Part shown: piece by piece, positions 30,595 to 40,761 of the stretch | Numbering within the stretch: the stretch's first letter is position 1 | Layout of the letters: each line of letters begins with the position of its first letter | Source: Arthrobacter sp. | GTDB taxonomy: Bacteria > Actinomycetota > Actinomycetes > Actinomycetales > Micrococcaceae | Length of the DNA: 43,179 bases | Direction of reading: 5' to 3' | Assembly (NCBI RefSeq): GCF_031179985.1 | Contig: NZ_JAPSHJ010000031.1 | Location: 1 to 43,179, forward strand | Notes under the pieces: model-generated | Told to the model about the DNA's origin: nothing | Seen by the model: only the letters and a program-made list of their open reading frames with translations | The model's database searches: none | Position numbers and translations under genes: made by a program

Positions 30595-32532
30595 CTACTC
30601 CTTGGACGGCGTAGCCGACGGCGTGGGGCTCGGTGTAGGCGGAGGTGCGGGCTTGGCCACGGTCACCGTTATTGTTTTGCCTTGTTCTACGAGAGCGTTC
30701 AGCGGATCGCTTTGCTCCGTCACGCGTCCGGGTTCCACCTGGGAATTTTCGACTTCCCGAAGCGCCATCACAAGACCGAGGTCTTTCAGTGCAGCCTCAG
30801 CTTCGGCCTTCGGCAATCCCCGCAGTTCCGGCATGGAGACCTTACCGGTGGAGACCACGATCTCCACTGTGCTGCCTACTGCAACCACTTGCCCAGGAGC
30901 AGGATTGGTGGTGATGACAATCCCCGCAGGAACGGTGGCGCTGTTGGCCATGGTGGTTGCCGGGGCGCCCACAAGGCCGGATTGGCGGAGGACATCCCGC
31001 ACTGCAGCCTCTGTTCTCCCGGCCAGCCCTTCAGGGATCTTTACGGCACTGGGACCCTCGGAAATGTTCAGGATGACATCTGAATCCGGATCCAAGGACG
31101 TCCCCGCAGCCGGCACTGTTCCGATCGCGAGTCCCTTGGCAATGTTGTCGTGCTGAACCCGTTTAATCTGCGGACTCAAGCCGGAGCCGTAGAGCTTTTG
31201 CAGGGCTTCAGACTCAGTCAGCGAAGCCACAGCAGGGATATCCACCTGAGCCACCGGAGGCGGGGGCTGATTAACAATGCTGTAAACCCACGCGCCGCCG
31301 CCAGCCAGCACCAACAAGGTGAAGATGACCAAAGTGGCGATCCAGGTCCGACGCCGGGATTTCTGCCTCGGTGTACGCTCGCGTTCCGGTTCAAAGCTGA
31401 GGGGCAGTTCCGCTGCCCCTGGCGAATCGTAGGCTGCGGCAGAGCTGACCGAACCGGCGTCGTCTCCCCCGGACGTGTCGCTCAAAGGCCTGATCCTGCC
31501 GCTGGGCGACTCGTCGAGGAACTTGGCGCCAGTAAGGGATAAGGCCGTGGTCTCAACAGCCCGCTCCGTAAGGGGAACGGTATGGTTCGGATCAGTTGGC
31601 GCCTCAGTTTCAAGGAGTTCGGGCACGGCAACACCGTTGCGTGCAGCACGCAAGGCCCGACGGAAGGCAGCAGCATCCTGGAAGCGATCCGCCCGGTTCT
31701 TCTGGAGCGCTTTGGCCAGAACGGTGTCCAGGGCAGGAGTGACGTCCGGATTGAGCGTACTCACAGGCTCAGGAATTTCCCGGACGTGCTGGTAGGCCAC
31801 TGATACAGGACTGTCACCGATAAAGGGGGGTCGCCCGGCGAGCATTTCATACAGAAGGCAGCCCGCTGAATACAGGTCGCTGCGTGCATCCACCGTTTCA
31901 CCACGCGCCTGTTCCGGTGACAGGTACTGCGCTGTTCCCACTACGGCCTGCGTTTGCGTCATTGTGGCCGAAGAGTCCGCCATGGCTCGGGCAATACCAA
32001 AGTCCATGACCTTGACTGAACTGGATTTGGTGCAGAACATGACGTTGGCGGGTTTGATGTCACGGTGGACAATTCCCGCTTTGTGGCTGTACTCCAGTGC
32101 CGACAGGACGCCCAAGGAGAAATCTATTGCTTGGTCGATGGTGACTTCATCTGCACGGATCAGATCCCGGATCGTCTTGCCCGAGACGTACTCCATGACG
32201 ATGTACGGCACCCTCACGGTGTCCTCTGGCCCGCCGGGCACGGCATGCTCACCAGTATCGTAGATAGCAACGATCGAAGAGTGATTCAGGGCAGCGACTG
32301 CCTGCGCCTCCCGCTTAAAACGGGCCTGAAACTGCGGGTCCCGGGCCAGGTCAGGGCGCAGTAGTTTGACTGCAACAGTACGTCCAAGACGGGTATCAAC
32401 CCCGCGATAGACGTCCGCCATGCCGCCCCGGCCAATCAGCTCGCCGAGTTCGTAACGACCGTTAAGGACGCGCTGGGTATCCACCGGAAGGCTATCCTCC
32501 CGGTGTGACGGCATACGGGGCGAGTCTGACAC
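30595..32532 (-). CDS. pknB: Ser/Thr protein kinase PknB with PASTA repeats
   Basis: 645 aa. It is a receptor-type kinase that senses peptidoglycan fragments and phosphorylates cell-wall and division proteins. The kinase domain (about 25-290) has GRGGMADVY, the VAIYDTGEH hinge region, HRDIKPANV and DFGIA. The activation loop has several threonines in SSATMTQTQAVVGT, typical of PknB autophosphorylation. A transmembrane helix lies near 395-417 after a basic RRRT. Three extracellular PASTA repeats follow (about 425-625), then a Pro/Thr tail. GTG start at 32532. It is the last gene of the operon, 13 bp after pknA. Confidence 0.96.
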   Translation of the reverse strand: MSDSPRMPSHREDSLPVDTQRVLNGRYELGELIGRGGMADVYRGVDTRLGRTVAVKLLRPDLARDPQFQARFKREAQAVAALNHSSIVAIYDTGEHAVPGGPEDTVRVPYIVMEYVSGKTIRDLIRADEVTIDQAIDFSLGVLSALEYSHKAGIVHRDIKPANVMFCTKSSSVKVMDFGIARAMADSSATMTQTQAVVGTAQYLSPEQARGETVDARSDLYSAGCLLYEMLAGRPPFIGDSPVSVAYQHVREIPEPVSTLNPDVTPALDTVLAKALQKNRADRFQDAAAFRRALRAARNGVAVPELLETEAPTDPNHTVPLTERAVETTALSLTGAKFLDESPSGRIRPLSDTSGGDDAGSVSSAAAYDSPGAAELPLSFEPERERTPRQKSRRRTWIATLVIFTLLVLAGGGAWVYSIVNQPPPPVAQVDIPAVASLTESEALQKLYGSGLSPQIKRVQHDNIAKGLAIGTVPAAGTSLDPDSDVILNISEGPSAVKIPEGLAGRTEAAVRDVLRQSGLVGAPATTMANSATVPAGIVITTNPAPGQVVAVGSTVEIVVSTGKVSMPELRGLPKAEAEAALKDLGLVMALREVENSQVEPGRVTEQSDPLNALVEQGKTITVTVAKPAPPPTPSPTPSATPSKE

Positions 32533-32545
32533 GGTTCTGCTCTGC

Positions 32546-34357
32546 CTAAGGAGCCGGTGAGGTAGTAGTCGGACCGGAACCCAATCCCAACGGCTTGGAG
32601 AGGTGATAGGTCACCACGGATCCAGCGGGTACTTTCATTCCGGCTTCGGGATCGGAACTGACGAAGGTTCCGACGGGTTGGGTTGGAGCGCCGGACTCGT
32701 CATCACCCTTGGCCCAGCGCAACCCGGCGGCCTGAATGGCCTGCTGGACCTGGGTTTCGGTGCTCCCCACGCTGATGGCCGGAACCGACAGCATCTCCGG
32801 GCCTTTGGAATAAGTCACTGTGATGGTTTCGCCGGGCTGCACGGGTCCGGACGGATTGATGTCGGTCACTGTACCTGGTGCGGCATCGTTGAAGACCTCC
32901 TCACCCTTGACCGTCAACCCAAGGCCAATAAGCTCTGCCCGAACCTGGTCATAGGGACGTCCCTTGTAGGCGTCCGGTATGAGGTTGATGGCAGTCGGCG
33001 TGCTCTGGGTAGCGGAAGGAGAGGGACTCGGCGTCGGTGAGGCTGATGTCCGGGTCGGGGAGGGCGCGCTGCTGGTGGGTGCACTGACAGACGGGGCAGG
33101 AGTGCTTGCCGCCGGCTGGGGGAACAAGAGCCCCGACTGTGTCAGGAGGAAGCCGATGAGCGCGAAAAGGACCAACAGGATTAGCGCGATCAAAGGCCAG
33201 GTCCAAGGGCTGCGCCCGCGTCGCTGAGGCTCATCAACGGGTTCGTCGTAGTCCTCTTCCTCCTGGATCCAACTCCGCTCGGCCGCGAGGGCATTTGCGC
33301 GTGAGAGGGTATTCCGGGCTCCCCCCTCGTCCCCATTGGCTGCTGCGGCTCCTGCCGCTGCACCCGCGGCAGCCGCGCCGAGAACCGGCAAAGCGGAGGT
33401 CGACGTCGAACCGTTCCTTTCAGCGCTGGATCCAATGACGCCGGTGGGTGCTGTAGGAATGTCCACTGGTGCTGTGATAGGTCCGGTTGTCGCCTCGAAC
33501 AGGAGCATCCCGGGCACCGCGGCATGGGCAGCGGTGATGTCGCCATTGCGGATCGCTTCGGCGGCCTCTGCCAGCTTGATGGCGTTGGCAGGACGGTTCT
33601 TGGGATCTTTCGAAAGCATGGACATCAGGAGCGCCCGGACCGGCGTCGAAAGGGTCTCGGGAAGAGGCGGCGGGGCGTCGTTTACCTGGGCCAGGGCAAT
33701 GGCGATCTGGGACTCACCGGTGAAGGGCCGATGGCCCGTCAGGCACTCATATCCGATCACGCCGAGGGAGTAGATGTCGGAAGAACCGGTAGCTGTCTGC
33801 CCGGTCGCTTGCTCAGGGGCAAGGTACTGGGCCGTGCCCATCACCTGGCCAGTCTGCGTGAGCGGCACCTGATCGGCCAGACGGGCTATGCCGAAGTCTG
33901 TAACCTTGACCCGGCCCTCCGGGGTGATGAGCAGGTTTCCTGGCTTGATGTCGCGGTGCACCAGGCCCTGGTCATGGGCGACGGCGAGAGCCCGGGCAGT
34001 CTGGGCAATGATGGACATGGTGCGGTCAGGTGAGAGCACCTGCTCATGCTCGATAATGCTGCTCAAAGGCTGGCCGGGTACCAGCTCCATGACAAGGTAG
34101 GCGGAACCTTCTTCCTCACCGTAATCAAAGACGTTGGCGATACCTACGTGATTCAGGAGGGCGGTGTGGCGTGCCTCGGCGCGAAAGCGCTGGAGGAACC
34201 CGGGGTCGCCCGTGTACTCCTCCTTGAGCACCTTTATGGCTACGATGCGGCCAAGGATCAGGTCTTTCGCTTTCCAGACCTCTCCCATGCCGCCAATCGC
34301 AATACGAGTGGTCAGCTGGAACCGCCCGCCGAGGGTGATTCCCGTTGTAGGCCTCAC
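32546..34357 (-). CDS. pknA: Ser/Thr protein kinase PknA-type with two PASTA repeats
   Basis: 603 aa. The N-terminal kinase domain (about 10-270) shows [33 protein letters not shown] and an activation loop with [12 protein letters not shown]. An Ala/Gly-rich and acidic juxtamembrane stretch leads to one transmembrane helix near residue 390 ([21 protein letters not shown]). A Ser/Thr/Pro-rich extracellular linker and two PASTA-like repeats follow (about 460-595). Mycobacterial PknA lacks PASTA repeats, so both kinases here are probably peptidoglycan-sensing. GTG start overlaps the pbpA stop by 4 nt, so they are translationally coupled. Confidence 0.94.
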   Translation of the reverse strand: MRPTTGITLGGRFQLTTRIAIGGMGEVWKAKDLILGRIVAIKVLKEEYTGDPGFLQRFRAEARHTALLNHVGIANVFDYGEEEGSAYLVMELVPGQPLSSIIEHEQVLSPDRTMSIIAQTARALAVAHDQGLVHRDIKPGNLLITPEGRVKVTDFGIARLADQVPLTQTGQVMGTAQYLAPEQATGQTATGSSDIYSLGVIGYECLTGHRPFTGESQIAIALAQVNDAPPPLPETLSTPVRALLMSMLSKDPKNRPANAIKLAEAAEAIRNGDITAAHAAVPGMLLFEATTGPITAPVDIPTAPTGVIGSSAERNGSTSTSALPVLGAAAAGAAAGAAAANGDEGGARNTLSRANALAAERSWIQEEEDYDEPVDEPQRRGRSPWTWPLIALILLVLFALIGFLLTQSGLLFPQPAASTPAPSVSAPTSSAPSPTRTSASPTPSPSPSATQSTPTAINLIPDAYKGRPYDQVRAELIGLGLTVKGEEVFNDAAPGTVTDINPSGPVQPGETITVTYSKGPEMLSVPAISVGSTETQVQQAIQAAGLRWAKGDDESGAPTQPVGTFVSSDPEAGMKVPAGSVVTYHLSKPLGLGSGPTTTSPAP

Positions 34358-35811
34358 TTATTCAACACCGCCTCAAAAATCTTCTTTGCATTCGGACTGG
34401 TTAGCTGTGCGCCGGTGGTGATGTCTACATCTTGCATGACGATGGTGACGGCCACCTGCGGGTCGTTGGCCGGGGCGAACCCGGTAAACCATGAGTTGTT
34501 CAAGCCATCGGTACCGAGCTCCGCAGTGCCGGTCTTGCCGGCAACCTGGACTCCTGGAACCGCCGCACCCCTGGCGATGCCGTCACTGACCACACTGGTC
34601 ATCCACTCCGTAATCTGGCGCGAGATTTCCGGGGTGGTAGAGGTGCGAAGGACTTCGGGTTTTGGCTCGTCGATGATCCGGAGATCCGGGGAGCGGAGAG
34701 TTTTTATGAGGTTTGGTTTCATCTGAACCCCACCATTGGCAATGGCGGAGGTCATGAGCGCCACCTGCAGCGGAGTTGCCCGTACGTCCCGTTGGCCGAT
34801 TGCAGACTGTGCCAGCCCGGGGCCGTCCAGGTCCGTCGGGAAGCCAGGCCTGGCATAATCGAGCTTCAATTGATCGCCGAGTTCCTCACCGAAGCCGAAT
34901 TTTTGGGCCTGGTTCGCGATGGCATCGCGGCCGAGATCCTGCGCAATACTGGCGAAGGGAGTATTGCAGGACTGCTGGAGGGCGAAGGCAAAGCTGGCAG
35001 TGTTCTGCGTATAGCAGGTACCGCCCGCGTAGTTGGGCAGCCGGTACTCAATGCCCGGAAACGACAGTTCGGCCGGGTTTGGGAGCACACTGTCCTTGTT
35101 GTATTTTCCGGAACTGAGGGCTGCGGCGGTATCTACGAGCTTGAACACCGATCCTGGAGCGAGCTCGGCTCCAGTGGGGCCACTGACGTTCTGGTTCAGG
35201 TTGATCCCGGGGACCTGGTTGAGCTCGCTGATGTTTGCTCTGGCGGCAGCTTCATCCTGGGTGGCAACGAGGTTGGGGTCGTACGAGGGCTTGGAAACCA
35301 TGGCAATGATGTCCCCCGTCTTCGGGTTGGTCACAACGATGGAACCGCGCTGACCGTCCGGGATAAGGTCGTAGGCCAGTTTTTGGATTTCGGGGTCAAG
35401 GGTGAGTTCCACCGAGGCCCCCTTCGGTTGGTTTCCGAGGAAGAGCTGACCGATCCTGTCGAGGAAGAGCTGGTCCGAGTTGCCAGTGAGCTGCTCATCC
35501 ATTGTTTTCTCCAACCCGGAAACACCGAATTCCTTGGAGAAGAAGCCTGTGATTCCGGCGTAAAGTTCCGGCTGCGTGTAGGTGCGCTGAAATTTGCAGG
35601 AGTCTGAACCCGGGACGGATTGGGCAATGGGTGTACCGGCGACGATGATGGCCCCGCGGTCGTTGCAGTAGTTCTGGATGAGGGCCCGACGGTTCCACGG
35701 GTTTGCCTTGAGCTCGTCTGCCCCGATTACCTGGACAAAGCTGATGGCGCCGAAAATGAGGGCGAACATCGCGATTGCTGCGATCCATGAGTGTCGAATG
35801 GCCTGATTCAC
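34354..35811 (-). CDS. pbpA: Class B penicillin-binding protein PbpA (transpeptidase)
   Basis: 485 aa. It cross-links peptidoglycan at the membrane's outer face. A short N-terminal transmembrane anchor lies at about 9-29. The dimerisation domain (about 45-150) precedes the penicillin-binding domain with the active-site SVFK (Ser221, Lys224), SCN (281-283) and KTG (426-428). In actinobacteria PbpA works with RodA. Here it lies directly after rodA in the operon and overlaps it by 4 nt (35808-35811), as it also does pknA. Confidence 0.95.
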   Translation of the reverse strand: MNQAIRHSWIAAIAMFALIFGAISFVQVIGADELKANPWNRRALIQNYCNDRGAIIVAGTPIAQSVPGSDSCKFQRTYTQPELYAGITGFFSKEFGVSGLEKTMDEQLTGNSDQLFLDRIGQLFLGNQPKGASVELTLDPEIQKLAYDLIPDGQRGSIVVTNPKTGDIIAMVSKPSYDPNLVATQDEAAARANISELNQVPGINLNQNVSGPTGAELAPGSVFKLVDTAAALSSGKYNKDSVLPNPAELSFPGIEYRLPNYAGGTCYTQNTASFAFALQQSCNTPFASIAQDLGRDAIANQAQKFGFGEELGDQLKLDYARPGFPTDLDGPGLAQSAIGQRDVRATPLQVALMTSAIANGGVQMKPNLIKTLRSPDLRIIDEPKPEVLRTSTTPEISRQITEWMTSVVSDGIARGAAVPGVQVAGKTGTAELGTDGLNNSWFTGFAPANDPQVAVTIVMQDVDITTGAQLTSPNAKKIFEAVLNK

Positions 35812-37268
35812 AGTTGCCTCACCGCCTCAGTCTGGGTGTCAGTCCGGATTTGCGGGTTTCTCCGGGGCGCAGGGGACATGGGTTGCCCGGGAATCGCTGG
35901 AACAGCCTGCCTGTTGTCGGTTTCTGTGCCCGGAGGAAGGGGTGTGGTATCCACCGGGCCCCGCGCAGCGTGGGAGATCATCAGGAGCAGGCCCACAATG
36001 ATCCAGTTGGCGAGCAGAGATGAACCGCCCGCTGCCAGGAACGGAGTGGTGAGTCCTGTCAGCGGTATGAGCCGGGTGACACCTCCGATAACGACGAAGC
36101 ACTGCAGGGCTATGGCGAACGACAACCCGCACGCCAGCAGTTTCCCGAAGGCATCGCGGGTTCCCAGAGCGGCACGGAAACCGCGGGTGAAGAGCAACAG
36201 GAACATCATGACGATGGCGAACAGCCCAAACAGTCCCAGTTCCTCACCGAAAGAGGCAATGATCATGTCGCTGTTGGCGAAGGGCACCATATTGGGCCGG
36301 CCCTGCCCCAGCCCGGTGCCCACCAACCCGCCGCTCGCCATCCCGAAGAGGCCCTCGACGATCTGGTAGCTCCCGCCGAATGTCCGGCCGTAGACCTCAT
36401 CTGTGAAAGCGTTCAGCCAGCCGTTAATACGGAGGCCCACATGCGAGAAGACGTTGGAGGCGACAAACCCGCCGCCCAGGAGCAGCCCCACACCAATTAC
36501 TACCCAGCTGATGCGGCTGGTCGCGACGTAGATCATGACGATGAAAAGCCCGAAGAACAGCACCGAGGAACCAAGGTCCCGCTGGAAAATCAGCACACCG
36601 ATGCTGACCAGCCAAGCCGTGATCATCGGTCCCATGTCCTTGAAGCGGGGGAACTGCAGGGGACCGATTTTGCGGCCGGCCAAGAGAATGAGGTCCCTGT
36701 TGGAGGAAAGATAGCCGGCGAAGAATATAGCCAGCGTTATCTTGGCGATCTCACCTGGCTGGAACGTCAGCGGTCCCAAACGGATCCACACCCGGGCGCC
36801 GAGGATCTCTCCCGCGGAGATGCCGGGGATCAGGGGAAGGACCAGCAGTAAAGCGCTCACCGCAAGCGAAATGTAGGTAAAGCGTCGCAGGACGCGGTGG
36901 TCCTTAAGGAACCAGATGACGGCGATGGCAACGGCCATGGCGATCAGGGTCCAGCGCAATTGGTTATTTCCCGTGTCATCGTCGGGGCCGTCCAAACGGT
37001 GAATCATGGCAAGGCCAAGGCCGTTCAGCGCGACCACCAGCGGAAGTATTACTGGATCGGCGTATTTCGCCCGGATCCGGAGAACGACATGAAAACCCAG
37101 GGCCGCTACGGCTAAGAGGCTTGACTGGAACCAGAAATCAGTGTCGAACGCCTTCTCCTGATCCACGCCAACGAGCGCATTAGCGCTGATTCCAACGGCC
37201 AAGGCCAGAAGCAACAGCAGAAGTTCGATGTTGCGGCGGGGTTTGGGGGCGCCATCTGTTTGCGTCAT
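35808..37268 (-). CDS. rodA: SEDS-family peptidoglycan polymerase RodA/FtsW
   Basis: 486 aa with about ten to twelve transmembrane helices, a SEDS glycosyltransferase that polymerises lipid II for elongation. The conserved segments LGARVWIRLGPLTFQPGEIAKI, FQRDLGSS (with the catalytic-site Asp region) and GTGLGQGRP are present. The C-terminus is an extended Pro/Gln-rich cytoplasmic tail. I chose the ATG at 37268: GAGGTGG lies just upstream and the ATG overlaps the pstP stop by 4 nt. An in-frame upstream start at 37424 would lie deep in pstP. Pairing with pbpA supports RodA over FtsW. Confidence 0.94.
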   Translation of the reverse strand: MTQTDGAPKPRRNIELLLLLLALAVGISANALVGVDQEKAFDTDFWFQSSLLAVAALGFHVVLRIRAKYADPVILPLVVALNGLGLAMIHRLDGPDDDTGNNQLRWTLIAMAVAIAVIWFLKDHRVLRRFTYISLAVSALLLVLPLIPGISAGEILGARVWIRLGPLTFQPGEIAKITLAIFFAGYLSSNRDLILLAGRKIGPLQFPRFKDMGPMITAWLVSIGVLIFQRDLGSSVLFFGLFIVMIYVATSRISWVVIGVGLLLGGGFVASNVFSHVGLRINGWLNAFTDEVYGRTFGGSYQIVEGLFGMASGGLVGTGLGQGRPNMVPFANSDMIIASFGEELGLFGLFAIVMMFLLLFTRGFRAALGTRDAFGKLLACGLSFAIALQCFVVIGGVTRLIPLTGLTTPFLAAGGSSLLANWIIVGLLLMISHAARGPVDTTPLPPGTETDNRQAVPAIPGQPMSPAPRRNPQIRTDTQTEAVRQL

Positions 37269-38977
37269 TTCACCACCTCGCAGTTCTGGTTGTTCTGTCC
37301 TGGTGAAACAGAGGGGGATTGGGTTGGAGCCGCCGAGGGTGGCGGCGTTCCGGTGGGGCTCGGGGCCGGGCTCGCTGCACCAGCAGTCCCTGACGGCACT
37401 GCCCCTGCTGAGGGCGAAGGGCACGCTTCGGAAGGTGAAGTGGTGCCGGTTTCCTGGAGGTTCTTCACGATCCGCTGAGCATCGTAGAGGTCACGCGCAG
37501 GCACCGTCTGGCGGACGCGTTGCTGGGAAAATTCAGGCAGGGAGGCCATGGGGATGTCGGTTACCGCTTCGAGGGTGGAGAGCTGGATGGGACCAAGGCG
37601 CTGGGAGACGCCGTTGTAGATAGCTACGCGTTGGTCGTACTCCCCGATGTAGTAGCGGGTTTGAGTCCAGGCGTACCCGAGCCAGAGGCCAACGCCCAGC
37701 AGAAGCAGGACGACCACTGCAACGGCCATGCTGAGCCAACGCCGCGGCCGAAGTGATGAGCGGTAGTCCTCGTAGTCGTCGCGTGTCTGGTCAGATTTAT
37801 GAGTGAGGACGGTGGCAGCCCGTCGGGCAACCGTGCGTCCTGCGATGGAAGGAATGGATCCCGTTTCAGCCGCAGTAGCAGCGGCCCCCACGAGTTCATG
37901 GGGCCTGCTGGCCAGCTCTTCCTTCAGAACCTCGGCTGACAGATGTTCTCCGAGGTTGGGATCAGTGCTGGTCCCCGACTCGTCTGACTCATCGTCTCCG
38001 TGTGATTCCTTGCCGGCATCCGGTCCGGCTGAAGGAGGAGGTGCGCTGGCGCCGTCGGGGATGACAGCGCGGGTGGAGCCCGGATTTGCAGGTGCGGATC
38101 CGACAGCCGGCGACGGCGCAGGATCCTCGGCAACAGTGGCTGTGATGGTCTCCGCTGTGGCGTTACCCGTCGAAACAATGTCGACGGCGGCTGTACTGAC
38201 GTCGTCGAGCGTTTCCTCCGCTATTTCCAGCATCACCACGGTGACGTTGTCCGGGGACCCTGCCTCGAGGGTGAGGTCGATAAGCGCGTCAGCGCATTCG
38301 CGTAGGCTTTTTGTCTCGCGCACGGTTCGTTCAACAACGTTGCCCGCGACGTAGTTCAGTCCGTCAGAGCAGAGCAGCCAACGTTCTCCCGGCTGGACGT
38401 CCAATGCATCAAGATCCAGTTCAGGACTGGCGTCGACGTCGCCCAGAACCCGCATCAGGACGTTCTTGTGGGGATGCGTTTCCGCCTCTTCGGGCTTCAG
38501 GCGGCCTTCGTCGATCAACCGTTGGACGAAAGTGTGATCGACGCTGACCTGTTCGAAGACGCCGTCACGCAGCCTGTAGGCACGGGAATCCCCGATGTGG
38601 GCGAAGTGCAGCTTGCCCTCCGCCAGGAGTAAAGCCGTGACGGTGGTACCCATACCAGCGAGCTTTGGATTCATGTGGACGAGTTCCGAAAGCAGGGAGT
38701 TCGCCGTTTGGATCTCATCTGCCAGGACGGTGGTGGCATCGTCCTCATAGGTGTCCTGGTCAAGATGGATCATGTCCAGAACGGTGGCAGCAGACGCTAC
38801 GTCCCCTCCCGCATGGCCACCCATTCCATCTGCCACAACAGCAAGATGGCGGCCCACATAGGCGGAATCATCGTTTTTTGCCCGCACCCGACCGACATGC
38901 GAGCGGGCTGCGTAGCGCATGATGAGGGGCCGCTTCGAGGCAACTGCCTTGTCCGCGGGGACGTCCGGGGCGGCCAT
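37265..38977 (-). CDS. pstP: PP2C-family Ser/Thr phosphatase PstP
   Basis: 570 aa. It is the phosphatase that reverses PknA/PknB phosphorylation. The N-terminal PP2C domain (about 20-260) shows the metal-binding DGMGGHAGGD (Asp50 onward), GTTVTALLL, HIGDSRAYR, DHTFVQRL, LLCSDGLN and AGSPDNVTVV. A long Pro/Ala/Ser-rich acidic linker (about 260-420) leads to a transmembrane helix near 415-440. The extracytoplasmic tail ends in a Pro/Ser-rich segment. ATG at 38977 with GAGG about 9 nt upstream lies 2 nt after the fhaB stop. Internal Met20 is an alternative start. Confidence 0.96.
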   Translation of the reverse strand: MAAPDVPADKAVASKRPLIMRYAARSHVGRVRAKNDDSAYVGRHLAVVADGMGGHAGGDVASAATVLDMIHLDQDTYEDDATTVLADEIQTANSLLSELVHMNPKLAGMGTTVTALLLAEGKLHFAHIGDSRAYRLRDGVFEQVSVDHTFVQRLIDEGRLKPEEAETHPHKNVLMRVLGDVDASPELDLDALDVQPGERWLLCSDGLNYVAGNVVERTVRETKSLRECADALIDLTLEAGSPDNVTVVMLEIAEETLDDVSTAAVDIVSTGNATAETITATVAEDPAPSPAVGSAPANPGSTRAVIPDGASAPPPSAGPDAGKESHGDDESDESGTSTDPNLGEHLSAEVLKEELASRPHELVGAAATAAETGSIPSIAGRTVARRAATVLTHKSDQTRDDYEDYRSSLRPRRWLSMAVAVVVLLLLGVGLWLGYAWTQTRYYIGEYDQRVAIYNGVSQRLGPIQLSTLEAVTDIPMASLPEFSQQRVRQTVPARDLYDAQRIVKNLQETGTTSPSEACPSPSAGAVPSGTAGAASPAPSPTGTPPPSAAPTQSPSVSPGQNNQNCEVVK

Positions 38978-38979
38978 GG

Positions 38980-39471
38980 CTATGGCCTCAATTCAATAAC
39001 CGTCTTGCCGATTCTCACGGGGACGCCGATCTCAACCGGAAGGGCCCGGGTGAGCTGTTGATCAGCCAGATACGTGCCATTCGTGGAGCCGAGGTCCTCA
39101 ATGAACCAGCGGCTGCCTTGCGGGAACAGCCGTGCATGCCGGCCGGAGGCGTAGTCGTCCTCCAGAACCAGGGTGGCTTCCTGTGCGCGTCCCAACAGAA
39201 TAGGGCTGGCCGCGAGAGGAATGGTGCGTCCCTTGAGCGGTCCTTCAGTCACCACCAGTTGCCGCGCCTGCTGCTTTACGGGAGAAGGTGCTGCTTCTGC
39301 CAGGTTTGGATTGCGCCGCATCTGGCGTGCTGTGGGTACACCTGTTGCCGCCTTCTTGCCGATCATCAGATCACGGCGCATGGCGGCGACAATGCTGAAG
39401 ATCAGGACCCAGAGCAGCAGAAGGAAGCCGAAGCGAAGAACTGTGATGGTCAGGTCACTAACATCATTCAC
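38980..39471 (-). CDS. fhaB: FHA-domain membrane protein FhaB (FipA-type)
   Basis: 163 aa. A transmembrane segment lies at about 10-30. The C-terminal FHA domain (about 88-160) shows ILLGRAQEATLVLEDDYASGRHARLF and LGSTNGTYLADQ, the phosphothreonine-binding signatures. In mycobacteria FhaB/FipA binds phosphorylated FtsZ/FtsQ partners at the divisome. GTG start overlaps the fhaA stop by 4 nt. It lies just ahead of pstP, in the conserved order. Confidence 0.95.
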   Translation of the reverse strand: MNDVSDLTITVLRFGFLLLLWVLIFSIVAAMRRDLMIGKKAATGVPTARQMRRNPNLAEAAPSPVKQQARQLVVTEGPLKGRTIPLAASPILLGRAQEATLVLEDDYASGRHARLFPQGSRWFIEDLGSTNGTYLADQQLTRALPVEIGVPVRIGKTVIELRP

Positions 39472-40214
39472 GCGCGACCACCGGTGTTGGCGGGCAGGAG
39501 GCGAAAGACAATTTTGGTCCGTCCCATCGTGATGGTTGAGCCGTCGGTGAGTTCCACGCTACCTGCCACCTTGTGTCCGTTGACATAACTGCCGTTGGTG
39601 GACCCGAGGTCCACAGCTTCCGTGATTCCCTTGGTGGTGCGGACCTCAAGGTGGCGCCGGGAAACGCCTGTGTCATCGATGAGGATATCGGCTTCCGACG
39701 AACGGCCCAGAACGATCGATGCTGCATTAAGTGAATAGCGCTGGCCGTCGATGTCAAGGACAGGCTGCATCCGTACTGGCTGACGCGCCGGAGCCGCCGG
39801 AAGGTTGCTGCGCGGAGCGGGTGGCGCTGACGGCCCACCCGTTGACTTCTCCGTCTTGGAACCGATTTCGAAGTCTCCCGCACGGAGGACGTCGTCGCGT
39901 TGGAAGGAGATCCGCACTGGACCCTGGAGCGTATACCCCTGGCTCCGAACGTGGGCGATGACCACATCACAGAGCTCTTCGGCGAGCGGAGTGCCCCATT
40001 CCTGGGCCCTGACGAAGTCATCATCGCTAAGCCTGACGTCAAAAACGTTGGGGGCGAGGGTTCGCCCGGCGGCAATGGTGATGGCCTTGTGGTCGACCTC
40101 GCGGCGCAGGCGGCTCGCTATTTCCACAGGCTCCACTTGCGCGCGGGAACCGGTGGAGAAGACACCGCGGACGGCCTTTTCAATGCCGCGCTCGACTTTG
40201 TCCAGCAATCCCAT
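39468..40214 (-). CDS. fhaA: FHA-domain protein FhaA (DUF3662 + FHA)
   Basis: 248 aa. The N-terminal DUF3662 domain (about 1-120) opens MGLLDKVERGIEKAVRGVFS, followed by a Pro/Ala/Ser-rich linker and a C-terminal FHA domain (about 160-245). That domain shows IVLGRSSEADILIDDTGVSRRH and LGSTNGSYVNGH. FhaA binds phosphorylated MviN/MurJ and PknB in mycobacteria, regulating lipid II flow. I chose the ATG at 40214 because GGAGAGGG lies just upstream; an in-frame extension to 40286 has no ribosome binding site and is not family-like. It is the first gene of the minus-strand operon. Confidence 0.95.
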   Translation of the reverse strand: MGLLDKVERGIEKAVRGVFSTGSRAQVEPVEIASRLRREVDHKAITIAAGRTLAPNVFDVRLSDDDFVRAQEWGTPLAEELCDVVIAHVRSQGYTLQGPVRISFQRDDVLRAGDFEIGSKTEKSTGGPSAPPAPRSNLPAAPARQPVRMQPVLDIDGQRYSLNAASIVLGRSSEADILIDDTGVSRRHLEVRTTKGITEAVDLGSTNGSYVNGHKVAGSVELTDGSTITMGRTKIVFRLLPANTGGRA

Positions 40215-40580
40215 GGTCCCTCTCCTTTCCTCACGGCTGCCGTGCAGCTCACGCTTTCGAACACAGTTGACCAGACACAACTTCATACCCGGAGGGCATG
40301 CAGGGCGCAGCCACTCCTACATCAGATACTACTGGGCACTGCTGTGAATGGCCTTAATGGACAACGCCCACCCCGCCAGAATAGTTCGTTCCGGCCGCCC
40401 GTGAAGGCTCCTGCACAGCAGGGCGCCGCACTTTCGACGGCGGTGCTCTTTCTTGGTGCCCTACTGACCCTTGGATGGGCGATTCGCGTTTTACCGTGAC
40501 TGTCCGTTATGCTTGATCTCGCTGCTTTTACGCAGGTGATGGTCCTGATATTGGACGGTCAACAGCTAAAAGAAGTTGCG
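40215..40580. other. Intergenic region upstream of fhaA
   Basis: 366 bp between fhaA (minus) and tRNA-Leu (plus). It must carry the promoter of the fhaA-pknB operon and that of the tRNA, but no clearly spaced -35/-10 pair is seen. A weak small-protein candidate lies at 40344-40499 (listed separately). I see nothing else. Confidence 0.5.
40344..40499 (+). CDS. Possible small membrane protein (weak)
   Basis: A GTG-started 51-codon frame. Its C-terminal half is a plausible transmembrane helix, LSTAVLFLGALLTLGWAIRV. No ribosome binding site is visible, and third-position GC is not as high as in real genes nearby. The region is expected to be a promoter for the divergent operon. Listed only as a candidate; probably chance. 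Confidence 0.2.
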   Translation: MNGLNGQRPPRQNSSFRPPVKAPAQQGAALSTAVLFLGALLTLGWAIRVLP

Positions 40581-40662
40581 CGCGAGTGGCGGAACGGCAG
40601 ACGCGCTGGCTTCAGGTGCCAGTGTCCGAAAGGGCGTGGGGGTTCAAATCCCCCCTCGCGCA
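40581..40662 (+). tRNA. tRNA-Leu (CAG)
   Basis: Acceptor GCGCGAG pairs with CTCGCGC plus discriminator A. Anticodon stem CTGGC/GCCAG encloses TTCAGGT with anticodon CAG at 40614-40616. A long variable arm and the T arm GGGGG-TTCAAAT-CCCCC are present, as expected of class II tRNA. Length 82 nt; CCA is not encoded. A terminator follows. Confidence 0.96.
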
Positions 40663-40670
40663 CGCAAATA

Positions 40671-40700
40671 AGAACCCCGGTCTTAGGACCGGGGTTCTTT
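40671..40700 (+). terminator. Rho-independent terminator after tRNA-Leu
   Basis: A perfect 11-bp stem, GAACCCCGGTC (40672-40682) and GACCGGGGTTC (40687-40697), a TTAG loop, then TTT. An A-T pair extends the stem. Confidence 0.9.
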
Positions 40701-40761
40701 GCTTTAAGCCTGATTCGGGTCGGGTTTTGCTTTTGGCATCAGTCGGCCGGGGGCTGGGCAA

